NCBI GenBank assembly: GCA_963819905.1
Contig: CAWFXP010000010.1
Coordinates: forward strand, 1-64,000
Reading direction: 5' to 3'
From: CAWCQC01 sp963819905
Lineage (GTDB): Bacteria > Actinomycetota > Thermoleophilia > Gaiellales > Gaiellaceae
DNA length: 64,000 bases
The position numbers and the translations under genes are program-made. Of this stretch, positions 26,022-34,801 are shown piece by piece. Numbering within the stretch: the stretch's first letter is position 1; each line of letters starts with the position of its first letter. The notes under the pieces were generated by a model, which was given only the letters and a program-made list of their open reading frames with translations, did no database searches and was not told the DNA's origin.

Positions 26022-26753
26022 CTACTCGTCCGTGTGCTCGACGCGCGTGACGCCGAGGAAGCGCTGCTGGAGATCGGGATCGGTGTTCAGCTCGGTCGCG
26101 GTCGTCTCGGTGAAGATCCGCCCCGCCACCATGACGAGCTGGCGCTCGGCGACGGCCGTCGCCACGCCGAGGTTCTGCTCGATGAGGAGCAGGTTCATCC
26201 CCTCCTCGACGAGCGTCCTGAGCGTCTCGACGAGGCCTTCGACGATCGTCGGAGCGAGGCCCTCGGAGGGCTCGTCCATGACGAGGAGCTTCGGATTCGT
26301 GAGGAGTGCCCGTCCGATCGCGAGCATCTGCTGCTCCCCGCCCGAGAGCTGCATGCCGCCGTTTCGCTTCCGCTCGGCGAGTCGGGGGAACAGCTCGTAG
26401 ATCCGCTCGATCGTCCAGCGTCCGCCCCCGTTCGACTTGATCATCCGCAGATGCTCGTCGACCGACAGGGACGGGAAGAGACGCCTGCCCTGCGGCACGT
26501 AGCCGAGGCCGGCATCCGCGATTCGATATGACGGCCGGCCGATCAGCTCCTCCCCCTCGAAGCGCGCCGAGCCGCTGGCGCTCGGAGGCGACATGCCCAT
26601 CAGCACCTTGCAGAGGGTGGTCTTGCCCATGCCGTTGCGGCCGATGATCGCGATCGGCTCGTTCCCCATCTCGAACTCGACACCCTGGAGGATGTGCGAG
26701 CGGCCGTAGAAGGCGTCGAGCCCCTTCACGGCCAGCACGGGCTCATTCTTCAT
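26022..26753 (-). CDS. livF: Branched-chain-amino-acid-type ABC importer ATPase (LivF)
   Basis: A 243-residue ABC ATPase: Walker A GRNGMGKTT (about 38-46), signature MQLSGGEQQMLAIGRAL, Walker B LLVMDEPSEGLAP, switch His in LLIEQNL(G) region. The short length and the EPSEGLAP segment are LivF-type. It overlaps livG by 11 bp. Liv-type systems also import urea, amides, aromatic acids and other carboxylates; the substrate here is unknown. Confidence 0.9.
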   Translation of the reverse strand: MKNEPVLAVKGLDAFYGRSHILQGVEFEMGNEPIAIIGRNGMGKTTLCKVLMGMSPPSASGSARFEGEELIGRPSYRIADAGLGYVPQGRRLFPSLSVDEHLRMIKSNGGGRWTIERIYELFPRLAERKRNGGMQLSGGEQQMLAIGRALLTNPKLLVMDEPSEGLAPTIVEGLVETLRTLVEEGMNLLLIEQNLGVATAVAERQLVMVAGRIFTETTATELNTDPDLQQRFLGVTRVEHTDE

Positions 26754-27528
26754 AGTGGCCCTTCCCGAGGTAGAGGTCGTGCACGAGCTCGTTGGCGCGG
26801 ATCTCGACCGGCGTGCCCTCGACGATGACGCGGCCGTCGTGCATCATCGTCACGTACTCGGCAACAGTCAGGGCGACGTCCATGTCGTGCTCGATCAGGA
26901 GCAGGGTGATCGAGCGATCGAGCTGCTGGAGCAGCTCGCTGAGCTTCACGCGCTCGGCTCTCGAGAGGCCGGCGGCGGGCTCGTCGAGCATCATGATCCT
27001 CGGCTCCCCGGCGAGCGCCATCCCGACCTCGAGCTGGCGCTGCTCGCCGTGCGAGAGGTTGCGGACGTGCGTCTCGAGCTGATCCGCGAGACCGACCCGC
27101 TCGGCAGTGGCCCGCGCCCGGGCGCGGAGCTCACCGTCACGTCCGTGCCGGAGTACCGGGCGCATCCGCCCGCCCTCGACGCCGACGACCGCCAGGTAGA
27201 GGTTGTCCTCGACCGACAGGCCGAGGAAGAGCCGCGAGGTCTGGTACGTCCTCGTCAGGCCGAGGCCGACCCGCGTCCGGGCCGGGAAATGCGTGACGTC
27301 CTGCCCGAAGAGCTCGATCGACCCGTCCGTCGGCGGGAACTCGCCGGCGATCACGTTGAAGAGCGTGGTCTTCCCCGCCCCGTTCGGGCCGAGGATCGCG
27401 CGCCGCTCGCCGGGCCTGACGTCGAGATCGACCTCGCGTACCGCGTGCAGGCCGCCGAAGCGCCGGCCGACCCCCCGAAGGCGGAGGATCGGCTCGGCGC
27501 TCGCGGTTGCCGGTGCTGTGACCGACAT
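26743..27528 (-). CDS. livG: Branched-chain-amino-acid-type ABC importer ATPase (LivG)
   Basis: A 261-residue ABC ATPase: Walker A GPNGAGKTTLFN (about 50-61), LGLTRTYQTSRLF (LivG Q-loop region), signature NLSHGEQRQLEVGMAL, Walker B IMMLDEPAAGLSRAE and LLIEHDMDVAL. The LivG-type insert before the signature is present. It lies 16 bp after the substrate-binding protein gene. Together with LivF it would energise the LivH/LivM permease. Confidence 0.9.
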   Translation of the reverse strand: MSVTAPATASAEPILRLRGVGRRFGGLHAVREVDLDVRPGERRAILGPNGAGKTTLFNVIAGEFPPTDGSIELFGQDVTHFPARTRVGLGLTRTYQTSRLFLGLSVEDNLYLAVVGVEGGRMRPVLRHGRDGELRARARATAERVGLADQLETHVRNLSHGEQRQLEVGMALAGEPRIMMLDEPAAGLSRAERVKLSELLQQLDRSITLLLIEHDMDVALTVAEYVTMMHDGRVIVEGTPVEIRANELVHDLYLGKGHYEE

Positions 27529-27544
27529 ACGGCCTACGTGTCGC

Positions 27545-29014
27545 TTACTCGGCTCCCACCCACGACGGAACCTGCAGCTGCGACGGGTCGCAGACGGGGT
27601 TCTCGCGGTCAGGAGTCGGCGTGTCGGCGCTGAAGTTGCCGCTGAACGTCTGGTCGACGTCCGGGAGGGTCGTCAGCGTCTTGTTGACCAGGGTGCCGTC
27701 GTCCTGCGCGGTCGCCTGGATGATGTAGTTGTTGCCGATTGCGTTGCGGTTCTCGTCGATCGTGATCGGCCCTTCGACCGACTCGTAGCCGGCCTCCCCG
27801 AACGCGGTCAGCGCTTCGCGGAAGGCGGCGCCGCCGTCGGAGAGGTCACCGTTCACCTGCTCGAGAGCCGACGCGATCGCCTCGGCGCCGTTCGCCCAGT
27901 TCGCGCCGAACAGGCCCTTGCCGACCGGGACGATCAACTCGTCCTGCGAGTCGGGCCAGGCCGTCGAGAGCGTCTCGACGTACTGCGTGTACTCGGGTGT
28001 CGTCGAGTCCTCGTTCGTCGAGGAGCCCGAGACCACACCCTCCATCCGAGGACCGATGTCCGGATCGGCGAGCACGCTCGGATCGATCGCGATCGAGCCG
28101 CCGATGATCTTGTCGCCGAGCGGGCCCTTCAGCTGCTCGTACTGCTTCACGAACGCGATCGTGCCGGAGCCGCCGACCGACAGGTAGATCCCGTCGATGT
28201 CGTTGGGGATCTGGGCGATGTACGAGGTGTAGTCCTCCTCGCCGAGCGGCGGCCAGATCCGCTCGACGACCTCGCCCCCGAGCGCGCAGAACTCGGCCAC
28301 GAAGCCGGCCGTCTGCGTGTACGGGAAGTCGTAGTCGTCCCCAAGCGTGACGACCCGCCGCCAGCCGAGCGTGTTGTAGGCATAGTCACCGAGCCCGGCC
28401 ATCCACTGCGCACCGTCCGTATGGAAGCGGTAGAAGTTCGGGCACTGGATCTTGAGCGTCGTGTCCTGCGCGCCGGAGGTGCCGTTCAGGAACGTCACGT
28501 CCGGCTGCTCGAGGCAGTAGTTCGCGATCGCGATGCCCTCGGAGCCCGAGAGCGGCGCGTGGAGGATGTGGACGCCCTCCTCCTCGACCAGGCGCCGGGC
28601 CTCCGACAGCGCACGGTCGGGCGTCGCGTCGGAGCAGCCCTGGATGACCTCGACAGGATGACCGCCGACCTCCCAGGTGACGCCGTCGCTCGGGTCCGGT
28701 CCGACCGGAGTTGCCCCGTGCTGGATGTACGGCGCGAGAGCACCCGCAACCGTCGCCTGGTAGACGCCGGCAAACGGCCCCTCGCAGGTCGAGATGATGC
28801 CGATCTTGATCGGCTCACCCGTTCCCTCGCTGGTCTCGGCGGCCCCGCCCGTGTCGGCCGGAGCGCCGGTATCGGCAGGCGCCGTGGTCGCCGCCGTGGT
28901 CTCGCCTCCCTCGTCGCCGCCGCCACCGCAGCCGGCTGCGATTCCGGCGAGGGCGAGCGCCAGAACGGCGACGAGGAGCAACGCCCCTCGCCTGCCTGTC
29001 GTGTGCTTCGCCAT
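27545..29014 (-). CDS. ABC transporter substrate-binding lipoprotein (Liv/Urt type)
   Basis: A 489-residue type I periplasmic-binding-fold protein. The N-terminus is a lipoprotein signal ending GIAAGC (lipid-attached Cys about residue 29), followed by a 45-residue Thr/Ala/Asp-rich linker, then IKIGIISTCEGPFAGVY and an ANF-receptor-like body (LHAPLSGSEGIAIANYC, RVVTLGDDYDFPYTQTAGF). Five or more cysteines in the body suggest disulfides outside the cell. RBS GGGGG precedes the ATG. Ligand is not predictable; the long form resembles amide/urea or aromatic-acid binders. Confidence 0.88.
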   Translation of the reverse strand: MAKHTTGRRGALLLVAVLALALAGIAAGCGGGGDEGGETTAATTAPADTGAPADTGGAAETSEGTGEPIKIGIISTCEGPFAGVYQATVAGALAPYIQHGATPVGPDPSDGVTWEVGGHPVEVIQGCSDATPDRALSEARRLVEEEGVHILHAPLSGSEGIAIANYCLEQPDVTFLNGTSGAQDTTLKIQCPNFYRFHTDGAQWMAGLGDYAYNTLGWRRVVTLGDDYDFPYTQTAGFVAEFCALGGEVVERIWPPLGEEDYTSYIAQIPNDIDGIYLSVGGSGTIAFVKQYEQLKGPLGDKIIGGSIAIDPSVLADPDIGPRMEGVVSGSSTNEDSTTPEYTQYVETLSTAWPDSQDELIVPVGKGLFGANWANGAEAIASALEQVNGDLSDGGAAFREALTAFGEAGYESVEGPITIDENRNAIGNNYIIQATAQDDGTLVNKTLTTLPDVDQTFSGNFSADTPTPDRENPVCDPSQLQVPSWVGAE

Positions 29015-29090
29015 TCATTCCCCCTTTTCTCGTGCTCTGGACCCTGCGCGGGCCCGACTAGCCAATAGGACGGAGGTGGGCTCGTCGCGG

Positions 29091-30155
29091 TTAGGTGGCA
29101 CCCGGTGTGCCCGCCTGCTCGATGAGCGGCTCCTCTGGTGAGCCTCGGGTCGTGCGGCCGCCGCGACGGCGCCACAGGGACGTACCGATGCCGATGATGC
29201 CCCCCGGCGAGAGGAGGACGATGAGCAGGAACAGCCCGCCGATCACGGTGTTGAACCGATCCGGGGCGGCGTGGAGGAAGTCGCCGAAGATGACGTTGTC
29301 GGAGCGCGAGTAGTTGTCGATCAGGACGAAGACGAAGGCGCCGACCCAGGCGCCCTCCAGGTGGAAGATGCCCCCGATGATCGCGATGATGAGGATGTTG
29401 ATCGCCGCGGCGAGGCCCATCGAGCCCGGCGAGATCTGCTGATTCCACCACACGAAGAGAATTCCGCCCACCGCGGCGATGAAGCCGGCGAAGGCGAAGG
29501 CCACGGCGCGGTGAAGCGGCACGTTGTACCCGAGCGCCCGCATCCTCGTGGGATCGTCCCTGACTCCCTGGAGACCGAGCCCGAACGGCGTCCGCACCAC
29601 GTAGCGCAGTACGACGTACACGACGACCGCGACGACGAGCGTCGTGTAGTAGAGGGCGATCGGCTCCTGCCGCGGGTTCCCGAGATAGCCGGGGAGATCG
29701 ACGTTGTTGAGACCGCCGAACCCCGAGAGGTCGTTGACCTGGCCGAAGAAGTAGAAGGCGAGGATCCCGAACGCGAGGGTGATCATCAGGAAGTAGATGC
29801 CCTCGCTCCGGCTCGAGACGAGGCCGATGACGAAGGCGACGAGGGTCGCCACGGCCAGTCCGACGATCATCCCCACCCAGGGGTTCCAGGTCAGGTCACG
29901 CCCTCCGTCAGATTCGACGAGGTTCGCCATCGTGAAGCCCGCGATGCCGAAGATGGCCGCTTGGCCGAGCGAGAGCATGCCGCCGTAGCCCGAGAGGAAC
30001 GTCAGGCTGACGGCGATCACCCCGAGAAAGAGTGCGCGCGTGAGGATTCGAGAGAGGTCGCTGTCGCCGACGAAGAGCGGCGCCAGCGCGAGCACGGCGA
30101 TCCCGATCGCGACGAGCGCGAGCTGGATGGGCGAGAGCCTCAGCCTGCCGATCAC
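29091..30155 (-). CDS. livM: Branched-chain-amino-acid-type ABC permease (LivM)
   Basis: A 354-residue permease with about nine to ten helices and the LivM pattern SLTFLSGYGGMLSLGQAAIFGIAGF, GIYFLMITLAFGILAFYFF and GVRDDPTRMRALGYNV (the EAA-like ATPase contact). The GTG at 30155 forms a GTGA overlap with the livH stop. The C-terminus has a basic-proline tail (WRRRGGRTTRGSPEEP). The open frame extends upstream into livH, but that part is a shadow of livH in another frame. Confidence 0.9.
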   Translation of the reverse strand: MIGRLRLSPIQLALVAIGIAVLALAPLFVGDSDLSRILTRALFLGVIAVSLTFLSGYGGMLSLGQAAIFGIAGFTMANLVESDGGRDLTWNPWVGMIVGLAVATLVAFVIGLVSSRSEGIYFLMITLAFGILAFYFFGQVNDLSGFGGLNNVDLPGYLGNPRQEPIALYYTTLVVAVVVYVVLRYVVRTPFGLGLQGVRDDPTRMRALGYNVPLHRAVAFAFAGFIAAVGGILFVWWNQQISPGSMGLAAAINILIIAIIGGIFHLEGAWVGAFVFVLIDNYSRSDNVIFGDFLHAAPDRFNTVIGGLFLLIVLLSPGGIIGIGTSLWRRRGGRTTRGSPEEPLIEQAGTPGAT

Positions 30156-31189
30156 GCCGGCCTCCCGAAGAGGCCGAGCGGCCGCACCGCCAGCACGACG
30201 ACCAGCAGGAAGAAGGTCAGGACGACCGAGTAGTTCGTGTAGTTCGTGTCGCCGAAGACCAGGTAGACGTCGGCCCAGGCGTCGATCAGCCCGAGCAGGA
30301 GCGCGCCGATCGCTGCGCCGCCGAGCGATCCCATCCCGCCGATGATCACGACGATCAGCGAGTTGATCAGGAAGTTGACGTCCTCGCCCGGGCCGAGCGA
30401 GATGAGCGAGCCGCCGAGCATGCCGCTGAAGCCGGCGAGCCCGGAGCCGACGGTGAAGACGAGGGCGAAGATGAGCTGGACGTTCACGCCGAGCGCCGAG
30501 ACCATCTGGCGGTCGTCGACGCCGGCACGCACGACCATCCCGGTGCGCGTCTTGTGGAGCCAGAGCCAGATGGCGACGCCGATCGCGATCGCGCAGAAGA
30601 GGATGAAGAAGCGGACGAACGGATAGCTCAGGTCGAAGAAGTAGAGCGGCGAGGACTGATCGAGGAGGTCCGGCCAGGCGACGCTGCGCGCGTTCCCCCC
30701 GAACCACGACAGGATCTGGTCGGCCATGATCACGGAGATCGCAATCGTGATCATGGCCTGGCGGATGTCCTGGCCCTGGTTCCAGCGCAGGAAGAGCTGC
30801 TGCATGACGAGCCCGACCGCAGCGGCGATGGCCGTCGCCGCGAGCAGCCCGAGCCCCCACTCCCCGGTCGACTGGAGGACGTGGAAGCCGACCCAGCCGC
30901 CGAGGAGATAGAGGACGCCGTGGGCCATGTTCACCACGCGCATGACGCCGAAGATGAGCGTGAAGCCGCTGGCGACGATGAAGTAGAGCGCCCCCAGCGT
31001 GATGCCGTTCAGGCTCACCGTCCAGAAGATGGGCACGTTCTTCGCGGCCTGGTAGCCGACCCAGCCGAGCACCAGCCCGACGACCACGAACAGGATGACC
31101 TTGCCGGCCTGCTTGGCGGCCTGTGCGCGGGCAGCTCTCAACCCGGCAGAGCGGTTGCGCGGCGGCGCCGGGACCGAGGCCTCGCTCAC
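30152..31189 (-). CDS. livH: Branched-chain-amino-acid-type ABC permease (LivH)
   Basis: A 345-residue permease: a basic N-terminus, about eight helices, GVMRVVNMAHGVLYLLGGWVG (LivH signature), GVDDRQMVSALGVNVQLIF (ATPase contact) and SSLGGAAIGALLLGLIDAW-like C-terminal helices. It is the first intact gene of the operon and is preceded by the remnant LacI gene (stop 48 bp upstream). GTGA overlap with livM. Confidence 0.9.
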   Translation of the reverse strand: MSEASVPAPPRNRSAGLRAARAQAAKQAGKVILFVVVGLVLGWVGYQAAKNVPIFWTVSLNGITLGALYFIVASGFTLIFGVMRVVNMAHGVLYLLGGWVGFHVLQSTGEWGLGLLAATAIAAAVGLVMQQLFLRWNQGQDIRQAMITIAISVIMADQILSWFGGNARSVAWPDLLDQSSPLYFFDLSYPFVRFFILFCAIAIGVAIWLWLHKTRTGMVVRAGVDDRQMVSALGVNVQLIFALVFTVGSGLAGFSGMLGGSLISLGPGEDVNFLINSLIVVIIGGMGSLGGAAIGALLLGLIDAWADVYLVFGDTNYTNYSVVLTFFLLVVVLAVRPLGLFGRPA

Positions 31190-31236
31190 GGGAGCACTCC
31201 CGGGAACCGGTTACCCTGCATGCGGCGCCGAACGTA

Positions 31237-31892
31237 TCACGTCGCTCCTTGCCCTTTCAATCGGTTCTTTGGACGATGCCCGCGGGGCGGGCCCGTCGGC
31301 GCGCGGACGACGAGGCGCGGCTCCGCGTCGATCTCGAGATCGCTTCCGGAGCCGGAGCCGATCCGGTCGACGAGCGCGTCGACGCCCGCCGCGCCGAGCT
31401 CGGCGAGCGGCATGTGGACCGCGGTCAGCGGCGGCACCGAGTAGTCGGCGAGCGGCGTGTCCGCGTGCGAGACGACGGACAGGTCGCCCGGCACGGCGAG
31501 GCCGAGCTCCCACGTCAGGTTGAGGACGCCGAGCCCCTGGCTGACCGTGTCGGTGAAGAGCGCGGTCGCGTCCGGCCAGCGCCGTAGCGCCTCGCGCCCG
31601 GCGGCCCGTCCACGGGGTTGCCGAGCGCCGGAACGAGCATGCCGAGCGCTCCGCTGCGGGCGCGCCGCAGCCCTCGCGCCGCCGCGTGGGGCCGGTACCC
31701 CAGCTCCCGCGCCGCCTCGGTCACGCGCCGGCGCAGGTCGTCGCCCACCGTGAGCGTCGGATCGTCGTTCAGGATCCGCGAGGCGATCGGCTTCGACGTC
31801 TGCGCCGCCTCGGCGACGTCGACGAGGCGGGCACGCACCCGTACCGGCTCTCCGCGCGGCCTCGTCACCGGGCGGGAGGCTACTCCTATCAT
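31237..31892 (-). pseudogene. LacI-family regulator with internal deletion
   Basis: The first ~90 codons from ATG 31892 encode a typical LacI head: DVAEAAQTSKPIASRIL (helix-turn-helix), RRVTEAARELGYRPHAAARGL (hinge) and SGALGMLVPALGNPV (start of the sugar-binding core). After about 31620 the sense frame changes and resumes at REALRRWPDATALFTDTVSQ, continuing LGLAVPGDLSVVSHADTPLADYSVPPLTAVHMP, the end of the core. About 110 residues of the core are missing, and the join is out of frame. The remnant would at most make a DNA-binding head. It should have controlled the liv operon and the divergent ThDP gene 48 bp away. Confidence 0.78.
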
Positions 31893-31940
31893 GGTGCCGA
31901 GTCGAGGCCGGGAGAGCGGCCGGCCGGAAAAGGAGGTTCC

Positions 31941-33722
31941 ATGCCCGAGATGCGCGGCACCGACCTCGTCGTCGAGTACCTGATCCGCGAGAAGGTCCCG
32001 TACCTGTTCGGCTACGCGGGCCACGGTGCGGTCGGTCTGCTCGACGGCGTCCACGACCGTCAGGACGAGATCAAGGTGGTGTTCCCGCGAATCGAGACGG
32101 GCGCCGGGTACATGGCCGACGCGTACTACCGCGCGTCCGGGCAGGTGATCCCCGTCTACACGTCCACCGGGCCCGGGCCGATGCTGCTCACCGCGGCGAT
32201 CTCGAACGCGTTCTACGACTCGTCGGCCTTCATCGCGATCACGGGCCAGGTGGCCACGAGCCAGTACGACTCCGGCGCCCTCCAGGAGGAGTACCGCCAT
32301 CACCAGGCCGACTTCCCCTCGATCGCGAAGGTGATCACCAAGCGGAGCTTCCAGGCGCACTCCGTCGAAGACATCTCGAAGTTCCTTCCGAAGGCCTTCA
32401 AGCTGGCGCGCACGGGTCGCCCGGGGCCGATTCATCTCGACATCCCGTACGACCTCTGGATGCGGACGGCGGACGTCGAGGTGCCCGAGCCCGAGGAGCA
32501 CTCGTCGATGCTGAACTGGCGGACGCCGGGCTCGCCCGAGGCGGTCGAGAAGGCGCTCGACCTGCTCCTCCGGGCGCGGCGCCCGCTGATTCTCGCCGGC
32601 GGCGGCGTCATCTGCTCCGACGCGAGCACCGAGCTCGCCGCGTTCGCCGAGCACGTGAACGTCCCGGTCTACTCCAGCTTCATGGGCAAGGGTGCGCTCT
32701 CGGCCGAGCATCCGCTCCATCTCGGGATCGCCGGCTGCTGGGGCGAGTACCCGGCGACCGAGGCGACGCGGAACGCGGACGTCATCCTCGCGCTCGGCTG
32801 TCGCTTCTCCGACATCCACTGCTCGTCCTGGGTGCCGGGCTACACGTACAACATCCCGCCGACCAAGCTGATCCACGTCGACATCGACCCCCAGGAGATC
32901 GGGCGCAACTACCCGACCGAGCTCGGGATCGTCGGCGACGCCCGCGAGGTGCTGCGGCAGCTGCTGGCGAGCGCCGAAGGGCGAGGCGGCAAGCGCGAGC
33001 GCTCGCCCTGGCAAGACCAGGTCGAAGCGTACAAGGAGGAGTGGACGAACTTCATCGAGCCCGAGAAGGCCTCGAACGCCGTCCCGATCGACCCGCGGCG
33101 CGTGATCGGCGAGCTGCGCCGCGCAGCGTCCCGGGACACGCTGATGATCACGGACACGGGGAACCACCAGACGTGGGTCGAGCAGTACTGGGACGTCTAC
33201 GAGCCGCGCTCCGTCTTCACGCCCGGCGGCTTCGCCGGCATGGGCTTCGGGACCTACGGCGTGCTCGGCCTCAAGCTCGCGAGGCCGGAGCGGCCGGCGA
33301 TCTGCGTGACGAGCGACGGCAGCTTCATGATGTTTCCGGGCGCCGTGGCGACGGCCAACGAGTACGACATCCCCGCCGTCTGGGTGATCCTCAACAACTA
33401 CACGATCGGCGTCATCCGCGACCTGCAGCGGTTCTACATGGACGGCCGCGAGATCGGCACGAGCTTCGTCAAGCACTCGACCGGCGAGTTCTGGAACCCC
33501 GACTTCGTGAAGATGGCGGAGGCGATGGGCGCCGGCGGCATCACGGTCGAGGAGCCGGGCGACCTCGCCGACGCGCTGGCGACCGCGCTCGCGGCCGGCA
33601 CGCCATACGTGGTCGACGTCCGCGTCAACCGCGACACGGCCGTTCCCCTGATCGGCACCTGGAAGTTCCCGCCGATCCAGCAGGCGGAGCCGACGTTCGG
33701 CAAGCGGCTGGTGCTGACCTGA
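31941..33722 (+). CDS. ThDP-dependent enzyme of the acetolactate synthase-like superfamily
   Basis: A 593-residue three-domain ThDP enzyme. N-terminal PYR domain with FPRIETGAGYMADAYYR (catalytic Glu) and STGPGPMLLTAAISNAFYDSS; central domain with PLILAGGGVICSDAS; C-terminal PP domain with FGTYGVLGLKLA, then SDGSFMMFPGAV and NNYTIGV, the ThDP-magnesium motif in which the usual GDG is SDG. RBS AAAGGAGG is 5 nt before the ATG. The reaction (carboligation, decarboxylation or hydrolysis of a 2-oxo or acyloin compound) is open. Divergent from the liv operon, presumably sharing its regulator. Confidence 0.85.
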   Translation: MPEMRGTDLVVEYLIREKVPYLFGYAGHGAVGLLDGVHDRQDEIKVVFPRIETGAGYMADAYYRASGQVIPVYTSTGPGPMLLTAAISNAFYDSSAFIAITGQVATSQYDSGALQEEYRHHQADFPSIAKVITKRSFQAHSVEDISKFLPKAFKLARTGRPGPIHLDIPYDLWMRTADVEVPEPEEHSSMLNWRTPGSPEAVEKALDLLLRARRPLILAGGGVICSDASTELAAFAEHVNVPVYSSFMGKGALSAEHPLHLGIAGCWGEYPATEATRNADVILALGCRFSDIHCSSWVPGYTYNIPPTKLIHVDIDPQEIGRNYPTELGIVGDAREVLRQLLASAEGRGGKRERSPWQDQVEAYKEEWTNFIEPEKASNAVPIDPRRVIGELRRAASRDTLMITDTGNHQTWVEQYWDVYEPRSVFTPGGFAGMGFGTYGVLGLKLARPERPAICVTSDGSFMMFPGAVATANEYDIPAVWVILNNYTIGVIRDLQRFYMDGREIGTSFVKHSTGEFWNPDFVKMAEAMGAGGITVEEPGDLADALATALAAGTPYVVDVRVNRDTAVPLIGTWKFPPIQQAEPTFGKRLVLT

Positions 33723-33742
33723 GCCTCTACCCCTTCGCCGCC

Positions 33743-34801
33743 ATGGTCGACCAGGAGCGCCTCGAGCGGGCGCTCCTGGTCAACGCCGTAAACCCGTGGG
33801 TGGGCGGCGTGCTCGTCCAGGGCCCGAGCGGCACCGGCAAGTCGACCGCGGTGCGGGCGCTCGCCGAGCTCCTGCCCGAGATCGACGTCGTGGCGGACTG
33901 CCCGTTCTCGTGCGCTCCCGACGATCCGTGCGAGCGGTGCCGCGACCGTCTGTCCGCCGGCGAGGAGCTCATCCGCCTTCGGCGGCCCGTGCGCGTCGTC
34001 GACCTGCCGCTGAACGCCACCGAGGATCGCATCGCAGGCACCATCGACGTCGCCCGTGCCCTGCGCGAAGGCGTCAAGGCGCTCGAGCCCGGCCTGCTCG
34101 GCGAGGCGAACCGAGGCATCCTCTACGTGGACGAGATCAACCTGCTGGACGACCACCTGGCCGACGTCCTGCTCGACGCGGCCGCGCTCGGCGTCAACGT
34201 GGTCGAGCGGGAGGGGCTCTCGGTGAGCCACCCCGCCCGCTTTCTCCTGGTCGGGACGATGAATCCGGAGGAGGGAGAGCTGCGGCCCCAGCTCGCCGAT
34301 CGCATCGGCCTCGACGTGGAGGTCGAGCCGCTCGTGAACGTCACGGCGCGCGCCGAGGTGATCAGGCGCCGCGAGGCGTTCACCGACGATCCGGCGGCGT
34401 TCGCCCTGCGCTGGCAGCCGGAGCAGGAGGCGCTGCGCGTCCGGATCCGGGATGCCCGGGCCCGCTTGGCGCGCCTGGTGGTGCCCGACGACGTCTACGC
34501 CGGCATCGCCGGCCTGGGCCTTCGCATCGGGGCGGCGAGCCACCGTGCGGACATCACCGTGCTCCAGTGCGCGAAGGCGCTCGCGGCGCTCGCGGGCCGG
34601 GAGGTCGTCCAGCTCGTGGACGTCGTCGACGCCGGCGAGCTGGCGCTCGGCCACCGCCTGCCGGTCGATCCCTTCGCACCCGCCCCGGATCTGACCCGGA
34701 TCGAGCTCGAGCGCGCCCTCGAGGACGTCCTGGACGCGGAGGTTGCGGGAAAAGCGACCCGCCGGGCGGGCGGCCCGGCGCTTCGGCCGGCGCCGGGCTG
34801 A
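33743..34801 (+). CDS. ChlI-like AAA ATPase (small chelatase subunit; 0-frame product)
   Basis: A 352-residue Mg/Co-chelatase-type AAA+ ATPase: Walker A GPSGTGKST (about 27-35), ATEDRIAGTIDVARAL, Walker B GILYVDEINLLDDHLADVLLDAAA, RFLLVGTMNPEEGELRPQLADRIGL. A Cys cluster (CPFSCAPDDPCERC, four Cys) occurs in this subfamily. The family's usual opening (PFxAxVGQDRL) reads here SLYPFAAMVDQERL, so the ATG at 33743 trims it by several residues; the frame upstream reaches back over the ThDP stop without ATG/GTG. Homologs such as mycobacterial chelatases are fused to a VWA domain of the type encoded just downstream in the -1 frame. Confidence 0.83.
   Translation: MVDQERLERALLVNAVNPWVGGVLVQGPSGTGKSTAVRALAELLPEIDVVADCPFSCAPDDPCERCRDRLSAGEELIRLRRPVRVVDLPLNATEDRIAGTIDVARALREGVKALEPGLLGEANRGILYVDEINLLDDHLADVLLDAAALGVNVVEREGLSVSHPARFLLVGTMNPEEGELRPQLADRIGLDVEVEPLVNVTARAEVIRRREAFTDDPAAFALRWQPEQEALRVRIRDARARLARLVVPDDVYAGIAGLGLRIGAASHRADITVLQCAKALAALAGREVVQLVDVVDAGELALGHRLPVDPFAPAPDLTRIELERALEDVLDAEVAGKATRRAGGPALRPAPG
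34747..34798 (+). promoter_or_regulatory. Candidate -1 ribosomal frameshift signal (GGGAAAA plus two hairpins)
   Basis: The heptamer G GGA AAA (34747-34753) lies in phase with the ChlI frame and fits X XXY YYZ. Four nt later a CCCGC/GCGGG stem (34758-34770) starts, followed by a perfect 9-bp stem GCCCGGCGC/GCGCCGGGC (34773-34798) that abuts the ChlI stop TGA. A GGAGG lies 4 nt upstream (34738-34742). A -1 slip here enters the VWA frame (GKSDPPGG), giving a 623-residue ChlI-linker-VWA protein. Confidence 0.55.

Noticed and set aside
27203..29068. 621-codon plus-strand frame antisense to livG and the binding lipoprotein
   Set aside because: Arg/Asp-rich shadow without domains; the opposite strand encodes an ABC ATPase and a lipoprotein.
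31515..33476. 653-codon minus-strand frame that continues from the LacI head through the ThDP gene
   Set aside because: Only the last part (LacI head) is real coding; the rest is antisense to a ThDP enzyme with a perfect RBS.
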